This document shows positions 10,684 to 22,232 of a stretch of DNA of 64,000 bases, in pieces. Under the pieces are notes generated by a model. The model was not told the DNA's origin. It ran no database searches and worked only from the letters and a program-made list of their open reading frames with translations. The DNA is from Bryum argenteum (lineage: Eukaryota > Streptophyta > Bryopsida > Bryales > Bryaceae), in NCBI GenBank assembly GCA_037043015.1, contig CM073327.1, positions 11,266,727 to 11,330,726 of the forward strand, read 5' to 3'. Numbering within the stretch: position 1 is the stretch's first letter; every line of letters begins with the position of its first letter. Position numbers and translations under genes: made by a program.

Positions 10684-12669
10684 ATCTTTAATCATGGGGG
10701 TAGCTGGTGGCTCTCGGAGGAGCACGAGGAGGTTAGGGTATTAGTCTGGCATGTTTCACATTAGAACGTTGCCATAGGTATCATTCTTTGACAACAAGCT
10801 CCAGAGGCTTACCATTGTTTCAGGTCACGAGATCAAATAAGACGAAGATTGACGAAAGTCGTCATCTTTTCGGGATTTTTGCCGATCAGTCGGCTCCTTC
10901 CAAAACAATTGTGTGGAACGAAGGTGATTTTAGCCGCAATGTGGGAGCACCGTACCCAATGTCCACAAAATAACACGATTGTACAGCACTGTCACGTTAA
11001 CAAACACGATCGTTTAATTTGTGGACACTGAGTACGGTACTGTCGCATTCAGGTTACGGTCGCTTTGCGAATTCATAAGAAAGTGCCGTCCGTAGTTGCG
11101 CTTACACGAAGTACAATCGGTTGCATGTGTAATGTGTACCACAGGAACCGACGTTCAGCAAGAGTGAGGTGTACTCTTCTCGCACCTGATGAGGGGTTGA
11201 TACCTGATGAGGCGTTAATTGCGACCTAGTATCACATCTTGTCATCAAATTTTGCGAAATCATTATTCTGCTCGAATGGATCGGAAATTGGCCGTCCTGA
11301 AATTGGTGTCCTGAGATGCTATTTAGGGACACTTGAAGGAGCGGATATTAGTTTCGGTGTCTTGAGGAGTTGAAATCCTCACACAGTGCTTGTGGTAATT
11401 ATACATGTGAGTCTTTGAATGAGCTCAACGTTCATCAATTCTGTAACATATGGTGCTCTAAATTGACAGACACAGAATAGGAGGAGTGGCTCACTGATTG
11501 TTTAAATTGGAATTAATTTTTAATGCACTCATCATGGTATTCTAGACTACAGTATGTTAGGAACATCTACAAGTTCAACTTCAAAAATTCATTAGGGAGT
11601 TTAGGAAAGTCCAGGAATAATTTCACCATCCCTAGTTACTAATTACTCTGCACATGATGTGCACAATTTTTTCCATGCGAACTTCACAACAGTGATTTCA
11701 AAACAGATTTTCCATGCAGCTGAAATTTGCACTATCATTCACCACCTTATCTTGGTTGCTATTCTCACGTAGCAAAGCGCGCTTCATCGAACGGAAGTTC
11801 ATGATGAATAACCCAAAAAGCACGGCGTATTTCAGCTCGAATCGAGCTAATTCACAACTTGGTGTTTCACAGCAATGTGCATAGACCACTTGGCATCTCT
11901 ATGCCAACAATTAAATGAAATATACTCTAACTTGCAAATTGGCTTCAAGTCACCGCGTCGTTACTTAACGCACGCTACTGTACTGATGAAGAAAAAGGAT
12001 CCTGTTGGACAGTTTAATCTTGCGATGCGCAAATGGCACGATTTTTCAAGTGGGTTAGAAAATGAACAAATTTATTTGAAATTGGACCATTAGAATGTCA
12101 TAATGTGGGTGATGCTTCCGGGCTCCAATGCACGCACATTGGTGATGGGCGATGCGTGCTGGTAAGATTCCAAGTGTTCGAATATTGCCACAGACTCTAT
12201 TTCGTCATCCTGCTTTTCCTAAAAAGTAACAGCTCCGCATATACTGCATCTCTCCAAGCTCAGTTTAAGTTATGAGCATATCATTCAGACAGCGAAGAAC
12301 CAGTGGATATACGCACGCGTTCGCACTAAAACTTATGAGATGCAGGATCTAGTCAGTATCTTGCCGTCATGAAAGATGAAAGAACCATTAAATTTCGTGA
12401 CAAAGGAAGCTCTACCCACAAAATGCACAGGACTGTCACGAGGATGAAATTGCAAGGAGGCCTACAGATAGGGAGAATCCAACAGGGCCATGACCAGCTG
12501 TTATGGATTCAGTTTATTCAAGCTCGTATTTTGAAACAAATGTTAGCCTAAGGCTTCCAAGAATCATGTGCTTAAAAGAATCGGAAGAATGGCAAGGTTC
12601 CACTATGAACTATGCCTCTACAGCAACACCTCGTAGTCTACCCAATCTAGAATACAAGCTGCTAACCTT
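10684..12669. other. Spacer between PME1 and PME2
   Basis: PME1 and PME2 are convergent here, so this is the 3' flank of both. The stretch 10775-10910 resembles the left edge of the window. No gene is supported. Confidence 0.45.
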
Positions 12670-13752
12670 TTAGATCTTCTCGCCCATCCACAGACTGCCG
12701 TCGATGAAGCTCGTCGTCGCGAAGGGCTTCGCCTGCTTGTCCGTCAACACCAGTGACCACTTTTCACGCCCCTTCCTGCTAGCACCGGGACCGGAACACT
12801 GGTACTCTGCGTAGAAGATAGTCTTGTGCCTCTTCGGGTCGTTCCAGTCTTGCCATCCCTCAGGACGGATCATGTTCGCGATCTTGCACTGGTAGAAAAT
12901 CACACGCGAGTACACTCCCCATGCGCGTCCCAGGTAGATTGACCCGCTTCCTCCAATAGAGCACTGGAAGAACACGAACCCTGTCTTCGAGTTGCTCTCA
13001 CGCTTCTGAGCCGTCACCGACCCGCTGTTCGCCTTCGCAATCGACGTCAGCTTGCAGTACTGGTAGAACGACTGCCCATCACCGAAGATCCAGTCGATGC
13101 TTCCCACGATCTCGCAGCTCCTGAAGAAATGTCGCCCCTGCTTGTCGTACAGTGTGTCCTGGGCTCCCAAGAATCCGCACCGGTAGAAAGCCGCGAAGTC
13201 ACCCTAAATGCGCAGAGCCACAGCTTGCTTGCCCACGGCACCGCCTGCTGGTGCAGGTGCAGAGTTCTGGAATGTGCAGTCAGACGCAATGAACCAGTCT
13301 GACTCCACCGCCGTCGAAGCACTCAACGCCGTTCCTCCGGCCTTCTTCGCATCGTCATTCCACGTGATGATCACCTTTCTGCTCTGGCACTTGAAGTAGA
13401 TGCCAGCCTTCGTCGACGGAATCTTGATCTTCTGCCTGTACACACCGTCTCTGATGTCGAAGATGATCCGCTTCTTGTTGCCAACTGGGACGGCGTCAAT
13501 CGCCGCCTGGATCGTCTTGTACTTGCCTTTGCCCTTGCTGTCAATCACCACGGTATACCCCTTGGCAGGGAACTTGGTAGTGCTTGCAGCAGCCTGAGTG
13601 TCCAGATTGTTGTTCGATTGATCAAGCTTCTTCTGTTGGTCAGCCAAAAAATCGGGCCATGAGTACGACTCTGTGGAGCTCACGGCCACAGCGAGGGACG
13701 CCGACACCATCAGCAACACGGCAAACAACGCGCCGTTCCGAAGTCCGGCCAT
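12670..13752 (-). pseudogene. Pectin methylesterase, copy 2 (early stop, intronless)
   Basis: The reading runs from ATG at 13752 to TAA at 12670-12672, 361 codons, the same length as PME3 and differing from it at only a few bases by eye. Codon 183, CAG (Gln) in PME3, is TAG here (13204-13206), a single C-to-T change. The product would stop just after the KQAVAL motif and before QDTLY, the catalytic Asp of DWIFG and the LGRAW Arg, so it cannot be an active esterase. Signal peptide and promoter look intact, so it may still be transcribed. The intron of PME1 is missing. Either a young pseudogene or a polymorphic null allele is possible. Confidence 0.9.
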
Positions 13753-13916
13753 GGTGCCTGATTCACCTACGATGTCGCACTCACAAAAGCCCGAATTGAC
13801 GAAGTCTACAGATTCTCGACGTACAGTACTGAGATTTTTTCGAGAGCCGAGCTTCACCCTCACACTGGAGGGGCTGAAGACCCTGAGACCTGGCATACTA
13901 TGTCGCCGAGGACGCC

Positions 13917-13922
13917 TTATAT
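13917..13922 (-). promoter_or_regulatory. TATA box of PME2
   Basis: On the minus strand GCATATAAGG lies 165 bp before the ATG. About 65 bp further upstream is GAATTGGCGGA (13997-13987), also present 70 bp upstream of the PME3 TATA box (19261-19271). This makes it a candidate shared control site. Confidence 0.65.
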
Positions 13923-13997
13923 GCGGACTGAGGTTCTTGCAATCATCGTGAACCAAGCCAGTCAGACGAAAACCGCCAAAAAGCAGTCCGCCAATTC

Positions 13998-15010
13998 GGC
14001 TCATGCGAGTTGACACCACTCACACCACGATGCAACATCGACGGCTGCGGCCAGAGGACTCCCAAGTCTGACGAGAACTTTCAGTGTTCCCCCAGTTTGT
14101 CCAACTGGAAAGTAAATAATGGAGAAGCACTCGGTATGATATAATGTTCCACTTTGATTGAGGTTTTCACTTGCGACTCGACGGCTCATTGGAACATTGT
14201 ATTCATTTCACATTATCTCAGTTGTGTAACATCCGGTGCTAAACTCTCTACAAAACTCTCCACAGTGGTTTAGCACAAGTGTTGGAACAGCTAGTGATAT
14301 TTCCCAGATAGGAAGAGCAGTGATAAAAATGTTAACTTGTTGGGGACTTTTTGGTTTGCATCAATGACAAAGAACATATGGCATCTAATTAGCAACATAT
14401 CTTTTGAAATTAGTCACATGGAAGCTCTTTAAAATAAAATACTCGCCAGTGGTGTCACTGGTGTGTACAACCCAATATGCACACAAGTTGTGCACACCAC
14501 CATCATCGTAATACTAACACTATTTTTTAAGATCTTATGTGCAACAATTTTTAGAGTTCAAGAGAGGTTTCCAGTTACTCATAGTAGTTCCTAGTAGGAG
14601 ATGTGACAATGAATAAAAAGCGGTTTTCAAGATGCAGAAGCGAGACAGTTCTTATGGTCAGATTCTAGTAGTGTTGGGTATTCCTCAAAGTAGTTACAAT
14701 GATATAGTACGAAGATTTGGTGACAGAGAGTGTAAAAGACAAAAAAATTTGTGGTATCTAGACCTCAAATTCTTGAAGAGCGCAATCTTCCTGATATTGC
14801 GAGGAAGTTGAACAATCAAAGTACTAGTATTGTTGCAGCTATAGGAACTAGTAAGGAAGTTGAGGTCTATGGGCATGCAATTGAGTCATAAAGTTAAAAA
14901 GAGTCTTTAGAGGCAAAACCTACGAGCATATGTCAAGTTTCAAGGTCACATCTGTCAAGTTTCAAGGTCACATCTGTCAAGGTCATATACTCTTACAACA
15001 CATGTGAAGG
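13998..15010. other. Spacer
   Basis: No gene is seen. A 22-23 bp phrase (TGTCAAGTTTCAAGGTCACA) is directly duplicated at about 14932-14980. Confidence 0.5.
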
Positions 15011-15219
15011 TCTAATACTCTTAAAAATTGGCGGTAGGCTATATGCACCACTACGAAAATGACTACAAGTAGTCATAAAATTAACTTCAAGTAACTACGA
15101 GAAATCAAATTAATCATTGAGAATTAGTCAATTAGACAGTATGACTACATTTTCTAGTAAAAGAAACGTATCTTTCTAGTAGTGCATGTAGCCTGCCGCC
15201 AAGTCATTAGAGTATTAGA
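15011..15219. mobile_element. Foldback MITE with CACTA-like inner ends
   Basis: The segment is almost wholly an imperfect inverted repeat with arms of about 50 bp. Reading inward, each arm has TCTAATACTC, then TTGGCGG(T/C)AGGCTA, ATGCAC and then (C/T)ACTA(C/G)(G/T)A. The inner CACTAC...GTAGTG pair resembles CACTA termini, but the homology continues outside it, so the true ends are probably the outer TCTAATACTC pair. No target duplication is clear. The transcript would fold into a hairpin. Confidence 0.5.
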
Positions 15220-16077
15220 TTTGTTTGGTCTGATGTTGATTTTCAAGCACAAAGAGTAGAGAACCTCAAAAAACAACTTCTTTTAGACAAATGACTATTA
15301 TAAACTTGAGGATTTGAAGAAGATGCTACTGAAAAAGTCTCCTTTATACAATCCCAATATTTAATAAGATCGTCAATCAGCCATACACATGCAACACAAT
15401 CCTTGAACTTACACAAAATAACATTGATAAAAGGACACTATTTCTGTAAAAAACTTAAAAGTTTATACAAAGTGCTACAACCATGACAAATACAATATCA
15501 TTACTTAACCGATTGTCCCCTTTTCAAAAAATCTTATTGCCATAGTAAGAAATTTATATTGGTGAAGGGTGTAGTGAAGCAAACTTGTTTGAAAGCCTTC
15601 AACTTTCAAACGGTACTCTTTCATTGATTTCTAATGCTAGTCAAGCTATATGCTCTTTACTTGATAGATATGCCCTAACTTGATATCACTTCCACAAGCT
15701 TTAATTTGGTTTGATACTATTTTGGCATGCCTCCATGCAACCTATTTATTACCAAAATCTATTTAGGAATGGCTAATGCTATAAGTAACTAGAATTTGGC
15801 ATTCAAAAAAGCCACCTCCTTTTATATCATATATCCTTAGAGTAACCGGTGTCATTTAAAAAAAATACAAATAAAACTTTCAAAATTGGCATATCAATAG
15901 AATATGAAAAGCAATGCTAAACAAATTTTAAAGTTAAAATGATAATGAATTAGCGGATGATGTTCGTTCAACCATGCAATCTACCTTAATAATCACACAT
16001 TCTCCAGACAGGATCCAGATCATGTCGCAACTCAACCCCGGAAGCAAGCATTTACTATAGTGAATTAAAGTAACCCA
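15220..16077. other. AT-rich spacer
   Basis: No gene or element is supported. Confidence 0.5.
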
Positions 16078-16640
16078 ACTATTGGGGGGGGGGGTCCTTG
16101 GACCTTGTTGTATGGGTACTTCAAAGCCCTTTGGGGGGATACTATGTCAAGTATCTTCAAGGCATTAGTAACTAGGCTAGAAACTAGCGTAGTTATAGTG
16201 TCCACCCTCGAGAGGGGGAAGTAGTATTGTTTCAATTTCCCCTTGTCCGGTGGCCATCGGGATATTAGCATTACGAACGGACACTTCATTCACGCCGGCC
16301 CCTTGGAAAGGGACCGGAGTTTCTATCTATCTATCTGAATTAAAGTGCATTGAAGTGTGCATTGAATTTTCTCAGGGGCTGGTTAGAGAACCAAACCGCA
16401 CGTTAGGAGTCATGGCAACTGGAGATTGTAGCATCAATCTCGCTTGTAGGATTTGTCAATTTGTTAGGCAAATTGGACAGCCACGAGTATTCGTCCTTGA
16501 CCACTTTTATGTACATCACGCACTCCTCTCCACTCTTGCGAGGGCGCAAAGTGGGTCGGTTTAGCATACTTCCGCCCCGTAAGGTTGTAGAAAAGCACAA
16601 GGGTAGAAGCACACTATGGTGGATCACTAAGTCTCTTTTT
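16078..16640. other. Compositionally distinct block, possibly organellar DNA
   Basis: This block is clearly less AT-rich than its surroundings and has mixed G and C runs such as a run of ten G residues near 16085, CCCTTGGAAAGGGACC and TATCTATCTATC. Open frames on both strands (16250-16564 +, 16403-16627 -) match no family I know. The texture is like plant mitochondrial or plastid intergenic sequence, so a nuclear organellar insertion is a guess, not a demonstration. Confidence 0.25.
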
Positions 16641-18502
16641 ATTTCTGTACGGGGTCATAAATTTCAACGGCCGGTTTATAAGTCCTTCAAATGCAAAAGT
16701 ACTTGTTTTTTTAACGACGATGGTGACAAATCCAATGAACAATATCATTTTATTGTACTTCACCTCAAAAAACATAGGGAACTAACATATATTTGTACTA
16801 TTCTGCCACTCAGAAAGTAGTTAATGGTATGGTAAAAATCATCAAAAGTACAAATTTCATGTTGTTTAAGGGAGCCAGGGTAGTTCAAATTAACACATTG
16901 ATTGTGAAACTACATGTTTAGAGCCTTCAAAAGCACACTTGATATGCTAAATAACTTGTAACAAATATTGTGATTTTTCCGGTCAAAAAGCCAAAATTGG
17001 TTTCGGGCCTATTTCACTCAAAAATTATCCAAACCTTGATTTTTTTGCTCACACAGTCATGATTAGGTATGTGGATGTGGGTAGTAGGCTAGTTTAGTTG
17101 AAAAACTAATAGTTTTTGGTGAAAGAGACCCCTCCCAAAATGCAGTTGACTTTTACTACAAATTTGGTACAATAGGCTGTCCAAAATTGAGCCACCTTAA
17201 CATGCTTGTACCCACAAACGTAATATAATTGAAAATTTGGTTAGATAAGAGGATTTTGAAAGAAATGGCATGCTAAATCATTGAAGACAACCATCTTCAA
17301 ATGAGATGTTATCATAGGATTTGAAGGTTACTTACCACATTACAAAATTATGTTGAAAAATAGTTATAGGACAAAAAACAAGTGATAAAAATAATGTGAC
17401 AAGACACACCATTTTGCAGGCATAAAAATACAACCTTGGTCTGACAAAATGGTGCTTGTGACACAACCATTTGAATCAGAATTTCCTATAACATTGTTGA
17501 ATTTACTAATCCTCTTAAATTGCTAAAACTTACCCTACTCTAACTTTCTAGTGCCCACACGTTCTTATGGATGTGAGCAGTTCGACCAAGTGCAGTTGCT
17601 TCGCCAAGCAATACTTTGCTCCAATTCATGATGCATTATTCGACTGATTAATGTGAATATTGGTTACTTCACAAAATAAAAAATACATAAACCATGCAAC
17701 ATATTAAATAACATGGATGATCGCTACGCATGCATAGAATAAAATATGAAAGTCAAACCGGCATCACAGAAACGATGACTAAAATAAGGAATCGAACTGA
17801 TGAGAAAACACAATACTGTACATCCAAAGCCAGCGGCGAAAGAAAGAGGGAAGGGCTGGAAGCATGGAAGCATGCACGAAAGGGGCGAGCGGGGGTGCAT
17901 TTGCAAGCGGGAGCGTCGGAGAAACGTGGGTCCTCATCAATGAATACTTGCCGAGCTTTGCAGTGCTCCGGCGGTAGCGGCGATGTAGTCGCACACACAG
18001 CCGTGAACTCGTTGACTCTTCGGCCTTACCGAGTTGCCTCCCGCTATTTGAGCTCCTGCTGGCGGAATATTCTATTCGGAAGCGGGAATCTATTTGCTTA
18101 CATTCTATTCTTTGCTATAGTGTTGTTGCAACTGTGCAGATAAGTTAGGGTGTCATCTGTCCTATTGAAGTATCATTGGATTGTGCATGTAACTTGACGC
18201 GTTTTTGTGTATTTTTATATTGAATCTCCTTCATTGGGCACATTATCCTCCAGGGTTGGTAAAAATAACTTACCTTATCTCTGTTTGCCCTGATAATCTG
18301 TTGTTTTTTTAAGCAAGTAGTTGGGTCTTGTGGAATAATGTAATGTTCTGGTTGTTATGTCTGTGTTTCTCGCTTCAGGGTTGAAGCAAGTGTGAACTCC
18401 CTGCATCACCTTGATCCTCGTTTCTTTACTCTTCAGAAGAGGTGAGCACTGTACGAGTCGGAATGGAGAACCTCATGCTTACTTGTAAAGACCATTTAAG
18501 TC
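16641..18502. other. Spacer with a GC-richer patch
   Basis: The sequence is AT-rich except for 17830-18070, which has balanced composition and open frames on both strands (17730-18143 +, 17753-17998 -). Neither resembles a known protein. It could be an exon or 5' region of an unrecognised gene. Confidence 0.35.
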
Positions 18503-18718
18503 GGGTAAGCGTTCGTAGCAGCTACCAAGGAGGATGGAGGAGGGGTAATGAGCCCCCTATTTTTTTGATGTATAGACATTAAATGCCAAGTAGTAGGCTC
18601 CCAAGGGTAACTTGGGGTCGCAACCTCAAATTTGAATTCAAAATTATCAAAAACGGCCTCGGGAGATCCCACGGATTCTAGGGTGTGCCTCCTTGGTAGC
18701 TGCCACGAACCATTGCCC
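18503..18718. mobile_element. Mutator-like MITE
   Basis: A 216-bp element has 31-bp inverted repeats with about four mismatches; the inner 15 bases GCAGCTACCAAGGAG are identical. It is flanked by a perfect 9-bp direct repeat ATTTAAGTC (18494-18502 and 18719-18727). Long inverted repeats with a 9-bp target duplication are diagnostic of Mutator-type elements. It has no coding capacity, so it would need a transposase from elsewhere. The intact duplication suggests a fairly recent insertion. Confidence 0.85.
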
Positions 18719-18727
18719 ATTTAAGTC

Positions 18728-19260
18728 CCTTTCGGGGAGCTTGTTGACTCCAATTACATCATGATTGATGCAGTAATTAATTGTTTCGAATAAAGGAGAG
18801 ATGAGTCCAATCACACAATCACAAAAAAGAAGAAAGATTATTTGAGACCCTTTTTCAACAGAAGAAGACTCCACAATGGACTATGACAAGGTAGTGCACT
18901 CATCACAAAGGCGTGTTATCTGTCTCTAAGCTCACTTGGAAAGTGTTATGATCTTCATGCTCGTGGAATTGGAGAAAACTGCAGGAACGTGATACCATTT
19001 AAAAGCTACATGAAGGTGAAAGACTTGTGAAATTTGTTTACTTTTTTGTTAAACCAATTAATGTAATTATCAAGTTAATGAACCGAAGCAAGAGCCTTGC
19101 TTGGGGATGATGAGGTCAATATTTTTCGCTTACAACAAGTGGGAATCGAGGCGAAAGTGAATGCTTTTCTAGCGCTAGTATTCATTTCCCACCGACTAAC
19201 CGGGGGACTTCACAGGCAAGAGTCCAAGAGAATCGACATGAGTGCCAATTTGAATGAGCA
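18728..19260. other. Upstream region of PME3
   Basis: No gene is supported. The PME3 upstream motif GAATTGGCGGA begins at 19261. Confidence 0.45.
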
Positions 19261-19340
19261 GAATTGGCGGATCTTCGAATCGAGCACCTGCTTCTCATGC
19301 TTGGCCTAGTTCACGCGGCTTGCAAGAACCACAGCCTGCA

Positions 19341-19347
19341 TATAAAG
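19341..19347 (+). promoter_or_regulatory. TATA box of PME3
   Basis: TATAAAG lies 164 bp before the ATG and 70 bp after the shared motif GAATTGGCGGA at 19261-19271. The leader retains recognisable similarity to those of PME1 and PME2 (for example CAGCCCCTC and TCAGGCACC just before the ATG) but is much more diverged than the coding sequence. Confidence 0.75.
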
Positions 19348-19504
19348 TGCTCCAGGCCACACAGTTCTTCAAGCATCCAGTCCTACAGCCCCTCTAGCGT
19401 GAGGGTGGAACCTCGCTGCCTCAGCTGTCTGAGACCTCCGGACCTCTTCAATTCAGGCATTTTTGGGTGCCGTGTTGCAGATTATTTTGGTAGTGTCAGG
19501 CACC

Positions 19505-20587
19505 ATGGCCGGACTTCGGAACGGCGCTTTGTTTGCCGTGTTGCTGATGGTGTCGGCGTCCCTCGCTGTGGCCGTGAGCTCCACAGAGTCGTACTCATGG
19601 CCCGATTTTTTGGCTGACCAACAGAAGAAGCTTGATCAATCGAACAACAATCTGGACACTCAGGCTGCTGCAAGCACTACCAAGTTCCCTGCCAAGGGGT
19701 ATACCGTGGTGATTGACAGCAAGGGCAAAGGCAAGTACAAGACGATCCAGGCGGCGATTGACGCCGTCCCAGTTGGCAACAAGAAGCGGATCATCTTCGA
19801 CATCAGAGACGGTGTGTACAGGCAGAAGATCAAGATTCCGTCGACGAAGGCTGGCATCTACTTCAAGTGCCAGAGCAGAAAGGTGATCATCACGTGGAAT
19901 GACGATGCGAAGAAGGCCGGAGGAACGGCGTTGAGTGCTTCGACGGCGGTGGAGTCAGACTGGTTCATTGCGTCTGACTGCACATTCCAGAACTCTGCAC
20001 CTGCACCAGCAGGCGGTGCCGTGGGCAAGCAAGCTGTGGCTCTGCGCATTCAGGGTGACTTCGCGGCTTTCTACCGGTGCGGATTCTTGGGAGCCCAGGA
20101 CACACTGTACGACAAGCAGGGGCGACATTTCTTCAGGAGCTGCGAGATCGTGGGAAGCATCGACTGGATCTTCGGTGATGGGCAGTCGTTCTACCAGTAC
20201 TGCAAGCTGACGTCGATTGCGAAGGCGAACAGCGGGTCGGTGACGGCTCAGAAGCGTGAGAGCAACTCGAAGACAGGGTTCGTGTTCTTCCAGTGCTCTA
20301 TTGGAGGAAGCGGGTCAATCTACCTGGGACGCGCATGGGGAGTGTACTCGCGTGTGATTTTCTACCAGTGCAAGATCGCGAACATGATCCGTCCTGAGGG
20401 ATGGCAAGACTGGAACGACCCGAAGAGGCACAAGACTATCTTCTACGCAGAGTACCAGTGTTCCGGTCCCGGTGCTAGCAGGAAGGGGCGTGAAAAGTGG
20501 TCACTGGTGTTGACGGACAAGCAGGCGAAGCCCTTCGCGACGACGAGCTTCATCGACGGCAGTCTGTGGATGGGCGAGAAGATCTAG
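19505..20587 (+). CDS. Pectin methylesterase, copy 3 (intact, intronless)
   Basis: A 360-residue secreted pectin methylesterase acting on cell-wall homogalacturonan. Residues 1-26 are a signal peptide (hydrophobic stretch ALFAVLLMVSASLAVAV) and about 64-350 form the right-handed beta-helix catalytic domain. The expected active-site residues are all present: Gln176 (KQAVAL), Gln198 and Asp199 (AQDTLY), Asp220 (IDWIFG) and Arg276 (LGRAW). There is no PMEI pro-domain. The start is the ATG in CACCATGG shared by all three copies; an upstream in-frame ATG at 19463 lies outside the homologous coding block. The coding sequence is GC-rich against AT-rich spacer. It differs from PME2 at very few positions, yet identity stops at the start and stop codons. 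Confidence 0.95.
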   Translation: MAGLRNGALFAVLLMVSASLAVAVSSTESYSWPDFLADQQKKLDQSNNNLDTQAAASTTKFPAKGYTVVIDSKGKGKYKTIQAAIDAVPVGNKKRIIFDIRDGVYRQKIKIPSTKAGIYFKCQSRKVIITWNDDAKKAGGTALSASTAVESDWFIASDCTFQNSAPAPAGGAVGKQAVALRIQGDFAAFYRCGFLGAQDTLYDKQGRHFFRSCEIVGSIDWIFGDGQSFYQYCKLTSIAKANSGSVTAQKRESNSKTGFVFFQCSIGGSGSIYLGRAWGVYSRVIFYQCKIANMIRPEGWQDWNDPKRHKTIFYAEYQCSGPGASRKGREKWSLVLTDKQAKPFATTSFIDGSLWMGEKI

Positions 20588-22150
20588 ATAGCCAAGCATT
20601 AGATTGAGGTATATCTCACATTGAGATTTCTAAATAGCTCAGTTGTAGGAACAAATCAATTCTTTTGTGTACATGATTCTTGAGGCATGATTCAGTTCTG
20701 TCTCACAGTGGTCGCCAAAATTAAATACAGCGGTGGCAGAGAAATCTGTACATTGCTTCAAACTCGACCATATTTGGACCATTTCGCTGCGTTCTTTCAT
20801 ATTTCGACGCCGAAGAAATACTTAAATTTCGGAAGGAGTCGAGCGGCAGGCGGTCGATGATATCTACACGTCATTTAATCTCTCGAGAGGGAAACCTCTG
20901 CTACAGTCTGTTCCAACTATCGGTGGCACTGGAAACAGAGAAATGAACGAGCGGAGAGAACAGGATTGCTGTCCAGTCACTTAATAGGCACATTTGCAAG
21001 TACATAATCCTATAGAGACGACGGAGAGCATCGACAAAGTTCCATTACATTCAACAGCCATCTTTCAAGAAAATCAATGAAGGAGACTATTCAGTGACCA
21101 ATTTGTGATTTTTTTATTTTAGGAAAAGACAGATGTGACATAACTTTAAACATTGGAAACTGCACTTATAAAGTAATGCTTTATTGATAAGTTGAGGTGA
21201 CGCACAATTGTTGGAAATTTTGTTGACTTAAGTAATGTTGTAATCAGAGTTTCGTATCAATAGCGGGCTTGCAGCCAAACGTTGGAGCTATGGTACAGTA
21301 CAAGAAGATTGTGGGCGAAGGAAAGGTTACATTAAAGATAAAAACGAAATTCCAAAAATGAATGCTACTCTTCTTCCCCTCCATCTTCATCTCTTAAAGC
21401 GTCCACAATGCCTTGAGCCACTACTAACGGGTCGGAACTTACCATGCTCTGCTTCGATTTCAGGCCCTAATGCTCACGCCATAATCCACTTCACGTCATC
21501 TTAGCGCGTCCCGTTGGGCAAATTTCCTCCACTTAGCGTGACTTCGTCCATGTCACATTATCGACAGGGAAAATTCACGAAAGCCACGAAGGTGCTAAAA
21601 ACAAGAGCTAGCATGTCTGGAGCGACATCACTTGAGTTGTGATTAGCAAAGAGGTTTGAGATTTTCACGGAAATCATTGAGTAATTATCCACAGCTTTAT
21701 ATTCAACCGTTTTTATCACATTACAGGCACCAAGATAGATGTTTGGTTTGTGAGTCTTCCATCTTCTAATCCCGCCATGAGTAGTTGTGGTTGTCTAGCT
21801 GTGCACAAAATCCTTCTTGGCTGTCGTGAAGAATTTGATGATGTTCATTGAATGATGATAGGATAAGTGTAAGAGTGTCGGTTAAAAATTTGTAGAAAGT
21901 GTTTGCTAGTGCTATGGTTTGTAAGTTGGACAGGGTTAGCTTTCCTATATAGGAGTATGGTAAGGCCGATTTCCATGATATTGGTATTTGTTGTTGTTTG
22001 TAGCAGTGGAAAAAAGATCAAAAGAGGAGTTTGAGGAAGCTTTCTGGCTTGTTTTTTAGTGTTGATTTGGGAATTCTATCCGGGTGGGGCATTATGTTTT
22101 TAGCTAAGTGCTTAAGGCATAAATCATATGTTTCTTTGATAAAATATTCA
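20588..22150. other. Spacer downstream of PME3
   Basis: No gene is supported on either strand. Confidence 0.5.
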
Positions 22151-22232
22151 TAACACCATATTCGTTAAATTGGCCCAATCCCCGTTATATTTGGCCGCAC
22201 ACTATTCAAATAAATAGAGTAAAGTGTAACAT
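22151..22232 (+). repeat. Dispersed ~80-bp repeat, copy 1
   Basis: Starting at ACACCATATTCGTTAAATTGG, this is about 85-90% identical by eye to 52749-52832, including TTATATTTGGCCGCACACTA. The second copy lies just outside the right end of the large hAT. Its nature is unknown; it may be the edge of a decayed element. Confidence 0.7.
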
